A stretch of 64,000 nt of DNA from positions 5,580,001-5,644,000 of the forward strand of contig NZ_CP107976.1 of assembly GCF_036099295.1 (NCBI RefSeq). The letters run 5' to 3'. A program made the translations under genes and the position numbers. How positions within the stretch are numbered: position 1 is the first letter of the stretch; each line of letters opens with the position of its first letter. Source of the DNA: Streptomyces sp. NBC_00358 (GTDB lineage: Bacteria > Actinomycetota > Actinomycetes > Streptomycetales > Streptomycetaceae). The notes beneath the pieces were generated by a model. The model saw nothing but the letters and a program-made list of their open reading frames with translations, did not search any database and was not told where the DNA came from. This document shows, piece after piece, positions 1 to 7,990 of this stretch.

Positions 1-1
1 A

Positions 2-1030
2 GCACCCGCCACTGACAACCGGGTCGACGCCGGTGGCCGCGCGGTGATCCCGGGCTTCGTCGACTCCCACTCGCACCTGGTCTTCGCCGGGGACCGCACC
101 CAGGAGTTCAACGCCCGGATGTCCGGCCGCGCGTACAGCGCGGGGGGCATCCGCACCACCGTCGCCGCCACCCGCGCCGCCTCCGACGAGGAGCTGGAGC
201 GCAACCTCACGCGCTATCTGCGCGAAGCCCTCCGCCAGGGCACCACGACCTTCGAGACCAAGTCGGGCTACGGCCTGACCGTCGAGGACGAGGCCCGCGC
301 GCTGCGCATCGCCGCCTCGCACACCGACGAGGTCACGTACCTCGGCGCGCACATCGTCTCCCCGGACTACGCCGACGACCCGGCCGGCTATGTCGCCCTG
401 GTGACCGGAGAGATGCTCGACGCCTGTGCCCCGTACGCCCGTTGGGTGGACGTCTTCTGCGAGAAGGGCGCCTTCGACGGCGACCAGGCGCGGGCGATCC
501 TCACGGCCGGCAAGGCGAAGGGCCTGCACCCGCGCGTTCACGCCAACCAGCTCTCGTACGGCCCTGGCGTCCAGCTCGCCGTCGAGCTGGACGCGGCGAG
601 CGCCGACCACTGCACCCACCTGACGGACGCGGACGTCGACGCCCTGGCGAGCGGCGACACCGTGGCGACCCTGCTCCCCGGCGCCGAGTTCTCCACCCGC
701 GCCGAGTGGCCGGACGCCCGGCGGCTCATCGACGCGGGCGTCACGGTCGCGCTGTCCACCGACTGCAATCCCGGCTCGTCCTTCACGTCGTCCGTGCCCT
801 TCTGCGTCGCGCTCGCGGTGCGGGACATGCGGATGACCCCGGACGAGGCCGTGTGGTCGGCGACCGCGGGCGGCGCGAAGGCCCTGCGCCGGGACGACGT
901 CGGCCGTCTCGCGCCCGGCGCGTACGCGGACCTGGCCCTGCTCGACGCCCCCAGCCACGTCCACCTCGCCTACCGTCCGGGCGTCCCGCTGGTCACCGGC
1001 GTCTGGCGGCGCGGCGTCCGCGAGGTCTGA
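2..1030 (+). CDS. hutI: Imidazolonepropionase, 5' end cut by window edge
   Basis: Cytosolic amidohydrolase of histidine degradation; it hydrolyses 4-imidazolone-5-propionate to N-formimino-L-glutamate. The frame is open at the left edge and about 342 C-terminal residues are present. The GTG at 44 is internal: the reading continues upstream as GRAVIPGFVDSHSHLVFAGD, the usual amidohydrolase entry. Metal and active-site features seen: HSH (near 69-77), the FETKSGYGL loop, HANQLS, the SADHCTHL histidine and the STDCNPGSS aspartate. The C-terminal 'G.YADLALLDAPS' strand is also normal for the family. No other hut gene lies in the window, so partners, if linked, are to the left. No sign of damage. 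Confidence 0.95.
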   Translation, partial: APATDNRVDAGGRAVIPGFVDSHSHLVFAGDRTQEFNARMSGRAYSAGGIRTTVAATRAASDEELERNLTRYLREALRQGTTTFETKSGYGLTVEDEARALRIAASHTDEVTYLGAHIVSPDYADDPAGYVALVTGEMLDACAPYARWVDVFCEKGAFDGDQARAILTAGKAKGLHPRVHANQLSYGPGVQLAVELDAASADHCTHLTDADVDALASGDTVATLLPGAEFSTRAEWPDARRLIDAGVTVALSTDCNPGSSFTSSVPFCVALAVRDMRMTPDEAVWSATAGGAKALRRDDVGRLAPGAYADLALLDAPSHVHLAYRPGVPLVTGVWRRGVREV

Positions 1031-1112
1031 GAACCCGGCGGTCGGCGGGCCCACCGGCGGGGGTCCGGGACCGGCGGGTCCGAAGGGCTGACCGGTGGGG
1101 TCGCAGGGGTCC

Positions 1113-2690
1113 TCAGCGGGCGCCCGCGCGCCAGCGCTGGCCCGTGCCCCCGTTCAGCGGAACCAGGGACAGCCCCTCGTCGCCGTCAGGCGTGAGAGCC
1201 GTCTCGATGGCCACGGCCGGGCGGACGACGCCGTCCCCGTCGACGGTGAACCGCAGGTTGTCGCCGTGGTCGCCGTCGAGCGAGGAGCACTCCCAGATGC
1301 CCACGCCCTTGTCGACCGAACCCCGGCTGTCCAGGCAGAAGCCGTCGTCGGCGGCCGAGCGGAGGGAACCGCTGCCGGTGTCGACGCGCCAGCGCTGGGT
1401 GGCGGCGGAGGTGCAGGGTGCCGTGATGACGTCCGTGCCCTTCTCCAGGTCGCCGTCGCGGATGTCCAGACACAGGCCCGAGGCGACGTTCACCACCTGG
1501 GCGTAGCCGCTGCCCGGCGGGCGGAACGCGACGGTCGGGGCCGGCTTCGGGCTCGGTGACTCCGGCGGCGCCGAACGGCGGCCCGGGGAGGGCGACGAGG
1601 TCGCCGGGGGCGAGCCCGAGGGGGAGGGCGTGCGGGCCGGCGGATCGACCGGGACCGTCGCCGTCACGGTCACCGGCGGCGGCTCCGACGGCGTGGACAC
1701 CGAGCCCGCCGTGTCCGTGGCCGGCGGGCCGCCCGAGGACAGCAGCAGGAACAGGACCGGCGCCAGGGCCACGCCGAGCGCCGCCGCCGAGGTCAGGACG
1801 AACCGCCGGGACGGCGGCCAGGCCGGCCCCGACGCCCTTGAACCGGCGGGGAGTTCGGGCGCGGCGGGCTCCGCCCCGGACACGTCGTTCGTGACGTACG
1901 CCGTACCCGCCCACGGCAGCAGGCCCTCGGCCAGGGCGGAGCGCGGATGGTCGCGCAGGGCGGTCAGTTCCTCGTACGCGGTCGAGCAGTGCGCGCAGCG
2001 CGCCATGTGGGTGTGCAGGTCGGTGCTGGAGCGGGGGTTGTCGGGCCGCACCGACTCCTCGATGAGCCGGCGGAAGTCTCCGCAGCGCGGATCGTCGGAG
2101 GCGGCCAGGCGATGCCTGAGACAGGCCTGGCCCAGGGACTGGAGCGCCTGGTCCGTGCCGTAGGCGACGTCCTCGGGGGTGAGGCCGAGCAGGACCGCCG
2201 TCCGTTCCGCGGACTCGCGCTCCACGACCGCGTACCAGACGAGGCCCTGGGCGCGGGTGGGGAGGGACCGGAAGGCCGGGAGCAGGGACGGGACCGGGCC
2301 GTCGGGGCCCGCCGTGCTGAGGACGAGGAGCAGACCGGGGTCGATGCCCGCGGCCCGCTGGTCCCGGGCCCATGAGGCGGCCGTCCGCCCCGCCAGCAGC
2401 AGGAGGTGGTGCCGCCACGGGACGTTCGGGTCGATGCCGCGCGCCGTCTCGCGGGCCGCGAGGGTGAAGGTCTGCGCGGCGAGCTGACCGGCCCCGGACT
2501 CACCGGTCGTGCACAGCCGGGCGTAGCCGAGGACCGAGGCGCGGTGACGTCGGCGGAGTTCCTGGAGGGCCGTGTACGCGGTCGAGGTGCCGGCGCGCAG
2601 CAGCTCCGTCAGCCGCGCGTCGGCCGCCCCGGCGGGCAGCCCGTCGTCCTCGGCCCCGGTGTCTCCGCCGGCCGGGTCGTCCTGCGCCAT
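1113..2690 (-). CDS. Sigma-like, anti-sigma-type zinc finger, membrane, ricin-lectin fusion protein
   Basis: A 525-residue membrane protein of unusual composition. Residues ~25-200 resemble ECF sigma regions 2 and 4: a helical start, then LPTRAQGLVWYAVVERESAERTAVLLGL-type helix-turn-helix order. Residues ~230-245 carry HMARCAHC, the H-x3-C-x2-C zinc motif of anti-sigma factors. One TM helix follows at ~297-317 (ALGVALAPVLFLLLSS), then a Pro/Ser/Thr-rich linker and a C-terminal ricin-B/RICIN beta-trefoil domain (~395-525) with QRW repeats (TQRWRVD, GQRWRAG). The lectin part should lie outside the cell and the sigma-like part inside. The domains are seen in the sequence; a signalling or sugar-sensing role is inference. 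It stands alone, tail-to-tail with hutI, and upstream of it sigI is read in the same direction. Confidence 0.75.
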   Translation of the reverse strand: MAQDDPAGGDTGAEDDGLPAGAADARLTELLRAGTSTAYTALQELRRRHRASVLGYARLCTTGESGAGQLAAQTFTLAARETARGIDPNVPWRHHLLLLAGRTAASWARDQRAAGIDPGLLLVLSTAGPDGPVPSLLPAFRSLPTRAQGLVWYAVVERESAERTAVLLGLTPEDVAYGTDQALQSLGQACLRHRLAASDDPRCGDFRRLIEESVRPDNPRSSTDLHTHMARCAHCSTAYEELTALRDHPRSALAEGLLPWAGTAYVTNDVSGAEPAAPELPAGSRASGPAWPPSRRFVLTSAAALGVALAPVLFLLLSSGGPPATDTAGSVSTPSEPPPVTVTATVPVDPPARTPSPSGSPPATSSPSPGRRSAPPESPSPKPAPTVAFRPPGSGYAQVVNVASGLCLDIRDGDLEKGTDVITAPCTSAATQRWRVDTGSGSLRSAADDGFCLDSRGSVDKGVGIWECSSLDGDHGDNLRFTVDGDGVVRPAVAIETALTPDGDEGLSLVPLNGGTGQRWRAGAR

Positions 2691-2945
2691 GTTCGTCCGC
2701 CTCCCCGCACCTGGTGCGCACTCGTCCTGTGCTGACGTACCAGCCAGTTTGGGATGCCCATAGTGGCGGGGGTGGTCCTTCGGGGAAAGAGTTGAAGCGG
2801 GGATTTCCGCCCGAGGCTACGACGAACTTTCCTGTGTGGCACAGAAGTTGTTTGTACGGCGCGGAGGCTTTGGAGGCCGGGCCGGTCGCCGCGGGGAGGG
2901 ACCGGGCGGTCGCCGGAGGAGGAACGGGGCGGGCGGCCCCGGAAA
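2691..2945. other. Intergenic region between sigI and the ricin-fusion gene
   Basis: With the adjoining palindrome this is a 323-bp stretch without a convincing gene. It should hold the promoter of the minus-strand ricin-fusion gene, but I cannot point to a clear -35/-10 pair. The part near 2840-2945 is extremely G-rich. Confidence 0.5.
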
Positions 2946-2983
2946 CGGAGCGGTCCGGCGCCCGCGGGCGCCGGACCGCTCCG
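2946..2983 (-). terminator. Perfect palindromic terminator after sigI
   Basis: A perfect 38-nt palindrome (19-nt arms, centre at 2964/2965) lies 31 bp beyond the sigI stop codon. It has no U tract, as is usual for Streptomyces terminators. Confidence 0.75.
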
Positions 2984-3013
2984 ATGCGCGGCCTCGTGGG
3001 CCGCGAAGCCCTG

Positions 3014-3931
3014 TCATTCCTCGACGGTCAAGCCCTTCCGGAGTCGCACGAGGGTGCGCGACAGCAACCGGGAGACATGCATCTGGGAGATGCCCAGTTC
3101 GTCACCGATCTCGGACTGGGTCATGTTCGCCACGAACCGCAGCGAGAGGATCTGCCGGTCGCGCTGGGGGAGTTCGGCGATCAGCGGCTTGAGCGACTCC
3201 ACGTACTCGATGCCTTCGAGGCCGTTGTCCTCGTAGCCGATGCGGTCCGCGAGCGCGCCCTCGGAGTCGTCCTCCTCGGGCTGGGCGTCCAGCGAACTGG
3301 CCGTGTAGGCGTTGGACGCGGCCATGCCCTCGACGACCTCGTCGTTGCTGATGCCGAGGCGCTCCGCCAGCTCGCCCACGGTCGGGGCGCGGTCGAGGCG
3401 CTGGGCCAGTTCGTCGCCGGCCTTGGCCAGGTCGAGGCGCAGTTCCTGGAGCCGGCGGGGTACCCGCACCGACCAGGAGGTGTCGCGGAAGAAGCGCTTG
3501 ATCTCGCCGATGATGGTCGGCATCGCGAAGGTGGGGAACTCGACGCCGCGGCTCAGCTCGAACCGGTCGATCGCCTTGATCAGGCCGATGGTGCCGACCT
3601 GGATGATGTCCTCCATCGGCTCGCTGCGGGAGCGGAAGCGGGAGGCGGCGAACTTCACCAGCGCGAGGTTGAGTTCGACGAGTGTGTTGCGGACGTACGC
3701 GTGGTCGTGCGTGCCCTCTTCGAGGGACTCCAGCCGCGCGAAGAGCGTCTTGGACAGAGCCCGTGCGTCCACCGGCCCCACCTCGTCGTACGGGGGGATC
3801 TCCGGAAGTCCGGCGAGTCCGGTGAGTCCGTCGACTCCGTCGGTTCCGGTTCCGTCGACGTGCTCCGGGGATTCCGGAGACGGTGTCGACGTCGCCGTCC
3901 GGGTCTGCGATGCGTCGAGCCGGGGTGACAT
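3014..3931 (-). CDS. sigI: RNA polymerase sigma factor, SigB/SigF subfamily (SigI)
   Basis: A 305-residue group 3 sigma factor that would direct RNA polymerase to stress promoters. Region 2 is complete (EDIIQVGTIGLIKAIDRFE, then FPTFAMPTIIGEIKRFFRD and SWSVRVPRRLQEL), region 3 follows (APTVGELAERLGIS), and region 4 ends in the helix-turn-helix MTQSEIGDELGISQMHVSRL. The start at 3931 is chosen because GGAGG lies 5-6 nt upstream; ATGs at 3943 and 3955 are less likely. It is divergent from an anti-anti-sigma gene and an anti-sigma kinase gene, the arrangement of sigI-arsI-prsI in S. coelicolor, where the literature describes partner switching. Activity is therefore expected to be controlled by PrsI binding. 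The symbol rests on context and my memory of that locus. Confidence 0.88.
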   Translation of the reverse strand: MSPRLDASQTRTATSTPSPESPEHVDGTGTDGVDGLTGLAGLPEIPPYDEVGPVDARALSKTLFARLESLEEGTHDHAYVRNTLVELNLALVKFAASRFRSRSEPMEDIIQVGTIGLIKAIDRFELSRGVEFPTFAMPTIIGEIKRFFRDTSWSVRVPRRLQELRLDLAKAGDELAQRLDRAPTVGELAERLGISNDEVVEGMAASNAYTASSLDAQPEEDDSEGALADRIGYEDNGLEGIEYVESLKPLIAELPQRDRQILSLRFVANMTQSEIGDELGISQMHVSRLLSRTLVRLRKGLTVEE

Positions 3932-4181
3932 GGTGTCCTCCATCGTTCTCGGCATATGGCCGCCGATGCCGATACGTGCACTGCGGTGTGCGGCGCCTCC
4001 AAAGCCGGCCGGGTCGGATAGCTGTCTCTACTAGCCCTACCCGGTTTCCCGAACCCACCGCAAGTGTCCTCTGCGGTGAAATGTCCACTTCGTGGGGGTT
4101 GTTCGGGTGTCGGGTGCCGTGGAGAAGGCGTAGTGTTCGAGTGCGTACATCAGCAGGAGCGACGCTCGGGAGAGAGACGGC

Positions 4182-4550
4182 ATGGACCGCGGGACGGTCG
4201 GCAGCGCACAGTCTGGCCGGCTTCTTGTCGAGGTGCGGGAAGAGGGCACAAGTGCCGTCGTGACCCCCGCGGGTGAGCTCGATCACCACACGGCCGATTT
4301 GTTGCGTGAGCCACTTGAGGGGTGCCTCGAAAAGGGGTACGCACGACTGGTGATCGACTGCTCGCGGCTGGAGTTCTGCGACTCCACCGGGCTCAATGTG
4401 CTGCTCGGTGCCCGGCTGAAGGCCGAGGCCGCGGGGGGCGGGGTCCATTTGGCCGCGATGCAGCCGGTGGTGGCCCGGGTCTTCGAGATCACCGGGGCGG
4501 AGGCCGTCTTCACCGTCCACGACACGCTTGAGGCGGCCCTGTCCGGCTGA
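4182..4550 (+). CDS. arsI: Anti-anti-sigma factor with STAS domain (ArsI-like)
   Basis: A 122-residue single STAS domain. In partner switching the unphosphorylated form binds the anti-sigma kinase and frees the sigma factor. The fold starts at LLVEVREEGTSAVVTPAGELDHHTA, and the phosphorylation loop FCDSTGLNVLL (serine ~68) is intact, so regulation by phosphorylation should work. A strong GGGAGAGAG ribosome site precedes the ATG. The gene is divergent from sigI (250 bp between start codons) and about 275 bp upstream of the kinase gene. Name by analogy with S. coelicolor arsI. Confidence 0.85.
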   Translation: MDRGTVGSAQSGRLLVEVREEGTSAVVTPAGELDHHTADLLREPLEGCLEKGYARLVIDCSRLEFCDSTGLNVLLGARLKAEAAGGGVHLAAMQPVVARVFEITGAEAVFTVHDTLEAALSG

Positions 4551-4826
4551 TCCGGCAGGCCTGCGACCATGGCACCGTTATGCCCCGGATGCCCCTGTGT
4601 GATCGACGCGTTACTCGCGTCACAGTTTCCGTGCCGAATAAGTGGGTGTTCGGACGGTTCCGTCGGGCAGGAGACATCCTGGACGGGTCGGCGGCGCACG
4701 GGTCGGCGGCCGGCGCGGTGGAAGTCGTCGATCCACAAACGGCGAAAGTCGTTGATCCATCCGTACTGAGTACTGCGTACTGAGTCTTGAAATCGTGAAC
4801 CGGTGAATCGGTGAGGTGAAGCGCTG

Positions 4827-5387
4827 ATGAGCACCACCCGGCCTTGCTCGCCGGGCGACCGCGGCCCGGAGTCGGGCGACGGCGGCGCTTCCGCGGTGTC
4901 CGCGCCCGGCGTGACGTCCGTGGACGGCGCGGCGCCCGTCGGCGGCTCCCCGGCCGACGCGCCCCCCGTGCCCGTCGGCCGCCAGGCCCGCAGGCTGAAC
5001 CTCGACGGCGAGAGCGGCGTCGTGCCGCTGGCCCGCGACTTCGCCCGGCAGGCGCTGTACGCGTGGGGCTGGCTGCCCGCGCCGAGCGCCGACCGGCGGG
5101 CGGCCGCCGAGGACGTCCTGCTGGTCGTCTCCGAGCTGGTCACCAACGCCTGCCTGCACGCCGAGGGCCCGGACGAGCTGCGGATCTCCTGCGACAACAA
5201 GGTGCTGCGCATCGAGGTCTCCGACCGGGGGGCCGGTCAGCCCGCCCCGCGGACCCCGCACCGCGCCGGTCGTCCCGGCGGCCACGGCATGTTCATCGTG
5301 CAGCGGCTCTGCCTGGACTGGGGGGTCGTACGCACTCCCGGAGTCGCGGGCAAGACGGTGTGGGCGGAACTCGGAGCCCCGGCGTAG
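4827..5387 (+). CDS. prsI: Anti-sigma factor serine kinase, RsbW/SpoIIAB-like (PrsI)
   Basis: A 186-residue HATPase_c protein that would sequester SigI and phosphorylate the STAS antagonist. The N-terminal ~55 residues are Pro/Gly/Ala-rich and variable. The ATPase follows with the N box VSELVTNACLHA, the G1 box SDRGAGQPAP, the G2 box GGHGMFIVQRL and the terminal GKTVWAEL strand. All nucleotide-binding elements are present, so it should be active. The start has GAGG upstream (GGTGAGGTGAAGCGCTG-ATG). It lies between arsI and a repeat array. The large family of similar ATPases in Streptomyces means the SigI partnership rests mainly on linkage. Confidence 0.83.
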   Translation: MSTTRPCSPGDRGPESGDGGASAVSAPGVTSVDGAAPVGGSPADAPPVPVGRQARRLNLDGESGVVPLARDFARQALYAWGWLPAPSADRRAAAEDVLLVVSELVTNACLHAEGPDELRISCDNKVLRIEVSDRGAGQPAPRTPHRAGRPGGHGMFIVQRLCLDWGVVRTPGVAGKTVWAELGAPA

Positions 5388-5420
5388 CCGGCCCGGCGCA
5401 CTTGCCCCGGCCGGCTCGCC

Positions 5421-5572
5421 GCCGTCCCGGACCGTCCGCCCGAGCTCGCTTTCGGACCGCCGTCCCGGACCGTCCGCCCGAGCTCGCTTTCGGACCGCCG
5501 TCCCGGACCGTCCGCCCGAGCTCGCTTTCGGGCGCCCGTCCTGGGTCGCCCGCCCGAGCTTCGTTTCGGACG
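5421..5572. repeat. 38-bp tandem repeat array
   Basis: Copies begin at 5421, 5459 and 5497, nearly identical with period 38, and a degenerate fourth copy begins at about 5535. The unit carries CCGTCCGCCCGAGCTCGC. It lies directly after prsI. Period 38 is not a multiple of 3, so it is not a conserved protein repeat. Confidence 0.9.
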
Positions 5573-5613
5573 GCCGCCCCGGCCTAGCCTGCCCGCCCGA
5601 GCCCACGCTCGTA

Positions 5614-5950
5614 CGGCCGCCCCGGAGCGCCGGCCTGGGTGCGGCGGCTCGCGGGTCGTTCGCCTGGGCCGACTTTCGTGCGGCTGCCCCGGAGCGTCGG
5701 TCTGGGTGCGGCGGCTCGCGGGTCGTTCGCCTGGGCCGACTTTCGTGCGGCTGCCCCGGAGCGTCGGTCTGGGTGCGGCGGCTCGCGGGTCGTCCGCCTG
5801 AGCCGACTTTCGTACGGCCGCCCCGGAGCGCCGGCCTGGGCGCGGCAGCCTCCGGACCGTCTGCCCGGGCCCACTTTCGTACGGCTGCCCCGGAGCGTCG
5901 GTCTGGGCGCGGCAGCCCCGGGGCGCCCGCCTGGGCCGACTTTCGGACGG
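5614..5950. repeat. 67-bp tandem repeat array
   Basis: Five units begin at 5614, 5681, 5748, 5815 and 5882 (exact period 67), and a decaying sixth begins at 5948. Each starts CGGC(T/C)GCCCCGGAGCG and ends in a CCGACTTTCGT-like or CCCACTTTCGT-like block. The end block resembles the end of the preceding 38-bp unit, so the two arrays look related. Frames that stay open across it are a product of high GC: the period is not a multiple of 3. Confidence 0.9.
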
Positions 5951-6189
5951 CCGACCCGGTCGTCCGCCCGGATCGCTCTCCAGCCCGTCTTCGTGAACTG
6001 TCCAGCGCCTTCCCCCGGTCGGTTCGTCCCCGGGGTGTTCTCGCGGGCCGCGGTCGTGAACCGGCAGGCCCGTGCCCGCCTTTGGTTACCCGGGGTTCGA
6101 ACCCCGCTCCGTACGGCACCCGGTGCGCGCGGGATCCCCACGGATCCGGCGCGCACTTTGTCTTCCCTCCACAAGTCCCCGGGCGTACC
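5951..6189. other. Intergenic region after the repeat arrays
   Basis: No supportable gene. It holds the last repeat remnant and a 16-nt palindrome, CGGGGTTCGAACCCCG (6091-6106), which recalls a tRNA T-arm, but no cloverleaf can be built around it. Confidence 0.5.
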
Positions 6190-6217
6190 TTGACGGCCGA
6201 TCTGATGTTCCGTCAGA
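6190..6217 (+). promoter_or_regulatory. Candidate promoter/operator before the surface-protein operon
   Basis: TTGACG at 6190-6195 could be a -35 element. It is followed by the near-palindrome TCTGATGTTCCGTCAGA (6201-6217; 7-nt arms, one mismatch). TGACGG at 6191 is also the inverted partner of CCGTCA at 6210. A similar sequence (GACGGTCCGTCA) precedes the exported amidase gene near 39278. Function inferred only. Confidence 0.4.
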
Positions 6218-6256
6218 AAATCGCCGAGGACGCCGTCAGGAATGAGGGGCAGGCCC

Positions 6257-6979
6257 GTGTCGTACCGGACGTACCAGAAACGAACCGCCGCGCTCGCGTT
6301 CGCCGCGGCCCTGGCCGGCTCGGCGGTGCTGATGGCCGCCCCCCTGGCCCAGGCCGACGTGGTGGACGTCAACTACCAGTGCAAGACGCCGATCGGTGAC
6401 AAGAGCGCCGTCTCGCCCATCGACATCAAGGGTGTCAAAAGCGGCAGCGCCTACAAGCTCACCATGTCCTGGCAGAAGGGTGTCTCCTCCAGCCCGGTCG
6501 AACTCGGCAAGGGCGCGATGACACCGAGCGCCGTCATCAAGCTGGGCGGCGCGGACAGCGGCACGGTGGCGGTCAGCGGACCGGCCAACGCGGCCGCCAT
6601 CCCCGCCAACACCCCCATCAAGATCAGCGACTTGAGCGGAACCTACACGCCCAAGAAGTCCGGCAAGGTCACCTTCACCGCGGGCGTCCTCACCATCAAG
6701 GCCCTCGGGACCACGACCACGTGCACGCCCTCGAACAGTCCCAAGCCCTCGCTGACCCTCGACGTCACGGCGGCCGGCGGTTCGGGCTCCTCGACCTCGG
6801 GTTCCTCGGGTTCCTCGGGCTCATCGGGTTCCAGCGGGACCGACTCCGGCGGATCCCTTCCGCAGACCGGCCCCGAGGACTCCGTGGTGGCCCTCGGCAC
6901 CCTCGGCGGCACGGTGCTGCTCGCGGGCGCGGCGGGCGTGCTGTGGCTGACCCGCAGGCATCAGGCGGTCCGCCGCTGA
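6257..6979 (+). CDS. Exported surface protein with LPQTG sorting signal
   Basis: About 240 residues, starting at the GTG at 6257 because GAGGGG lies 7 nt upstream (an in-frame ATG at 6242 lacks a good site). Order: signal peptide (~1-33, cleavage after APLAQA), one domain with a conserved cysteine near each end (YQCKTPIGDKS ... TTTTCTP), a Ser/Gly-rich stalk, LPQTG at ~201-205, a TM helix and the basic tail RRHQAVRR. This is the layout of a sortase-anchored wall protein. The domain recurs in the fourth gene of this operon (9102-10436). I do not recognise a biochemical function; adhesion or wall structure is a guess. No sortase gene lies in the window. Confidence 0.8.
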   Translation: MSYRTYQKRTAALAFAAALAGSAVLMAAPLAQADVVDVNYQCKTPIGDKSAVSPIDIKGVKSGSAYKLTMSWQKGVSSSPVELGKGAMTPSAVIKLGGADSGTVAVSGPANAAAIPANTPIKISDLSGTYTPKKSGKVTFTAGVLTIKALGTTTTCTPSNSPKPSLTLDVTAAGGSGSSTSGSSGSSGSSGSSGTDSGGSLPQTGPEDSVVALGTLGGTVLLAGAAGVLWLTRRHQAVRR

Positions 6980-7009
6980 CCGTCCCGCACCACGACCTGG
7001 AGCCGCCGC

Positions 7010-7990
7010 ATGCCGTACGCACTCCCCGCTGCCCGCGTGCTGGGCCTGACCCTGGCGCTCATGAGCGCGGCACCGACGGCCCTGGCCGCCGAGGGCTGGT
7101 CCGTCGTGCCGGCCTCCGGCGGGGCGGCCGACGGGCGGCCCTCCGTCTACGCGGAGGGCGCGCCCGGCACGGTCCTCCAGGACGCGGTCTCCGTGCTCAA
7201 CCCGGGCGGGCGGCCTCTCACCGTCGAGCTGCGCGGCGCCGACGCGGACGACACCGCCGGCGGCGCCTTCACCGGGCGCGAACGGCCGACGGACACGGGC
7301 GCGTGGATCGCCTTCGCCGGTCGCGCGGACGGCCGCCGGACCGCGGTGCGGACGCTGTCCGTACGGGTGCCCGCGCACACCCGCGCGGACGTGCCGTTCA
7401 CGATCGGGGTCCCGGCCGGTGCGGCGCCCGGTGACCATCCCGGTGCGATCGTGGCGGGCGGCGGCGGCCGCACCTCGGCGCTGCGAGTCCAACTCCGCGT
7501 GGCGGGACCGACGTTGTCGGCGCTGACCGTCGAGCACGTCCGGGTGGGCGGCGGACGGATCTCGTACGAACTGGTCAACCGAGGGACCACGGTCCTCGCC
7601 CCGCGGCTCGCCGTGCACGCCGACGGCGTCCTCGGCACCCTGCTCGACCGCGCCCCGCGCACCCTGCCCGTCGAACTCCTGCCGGGCCGCCGCGTCACGC
7701 TCCACGAACCCTGGACCGGCCCTCCGGCGCTCGACGCGGCCGAGGTGCGGCTGACGGTGACGGCGGCGGGCGGGGTGCGCTCCACGGCGACGGCGTCGGT
7801 CCGGTTCGTGCCGTGGGAGGTGCCGGCCGGGGCCGGGGGCGTCCTGGCGGCGGTGGGCGCCTTCGTCGTCGTACGGCGTCGGGGGCGGCCCGGGGGGTGG
7901 CGGCCATGGCGTCGGCGGCGCCGCGCGGTTGACGACGCAGCGAGCGAACAGCCCTGCACGGAAGTCGAGTTGACGGGAGCGGTGGCGTGA
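7010..7990 (+). CDS. Exported DUF916/WxL-associated-type membrane-anchored protein
   Basis: 326 residues with GGAG 8 nt before the ATG. A signal peptide (~1-26, ending TALAA) precedes beta-rich Ig-like domains; 'QDAVSVLNPGGRPLTVELRG' and 'ADVPFTIGVPAGAAPGDHPG' are typical of DUF916/WxL peptidoglycan-binding-type proteins. A C-terminal TM helix (~268-288) is followed by a very basic cytoplasmic tail. The stop codon overlaps the next gene's start by 4 nt (GTGA), so translation is coupled. In Firmicutes such proteins sit in wall-associated complexes. That role is inference here, supported only by the neighbouring sorted proteins. Confidence 0.7.
   Translation: MPYALPAARVLGLTLALMSAAPTALAAEGWSVVPASGGAADGRPSVYAEGAPGTVLQDAVSVLNPGGRPLTVELRGADADDTAGGAFTGRERPTDTGAWIAFAGRADGRRTAVRTLSVRVPAHTRADVPFTIGVPAGAAPGDHPGAIVAGGGGRTSALRVQLRVAGPTLSALTVEHVRVGGGRISYELVNRGTTVLAPRLAVHADGVLGTLLDRAPRTLPVELLPGRRVTLHEPWTGPPALDAAEVRLTVTAAGGVRSTATASVRFVPWEVPAGAGGVLAAVGAFVVVRRRGRPGGWRPWRRRRRAVDDAASEQPCTEVELTGAVA

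Noticed and set aside
5421..6014. Possible CRISPR array
   Set aside because: The repeats are contiguous with no unique spacers, and no cas genes are nearby.
6091..6106. tRNA T-arm-like sequence CGGGGTTCGAACCCCG
   Set aside because: With a 7-nt T loop the stem does not pair fully, and no acceptor, D or anticodon arms can be drawn on either strand. It is simply a palindrome.
4620..6372. Long minus-strand open frames with Arg/Gly/Pro-rich repeats across the satellite
   Set aside because: Repeat periods are not multiples of 3, so the translated repeats shift frame; no ribosome site. A high-GC artefact.
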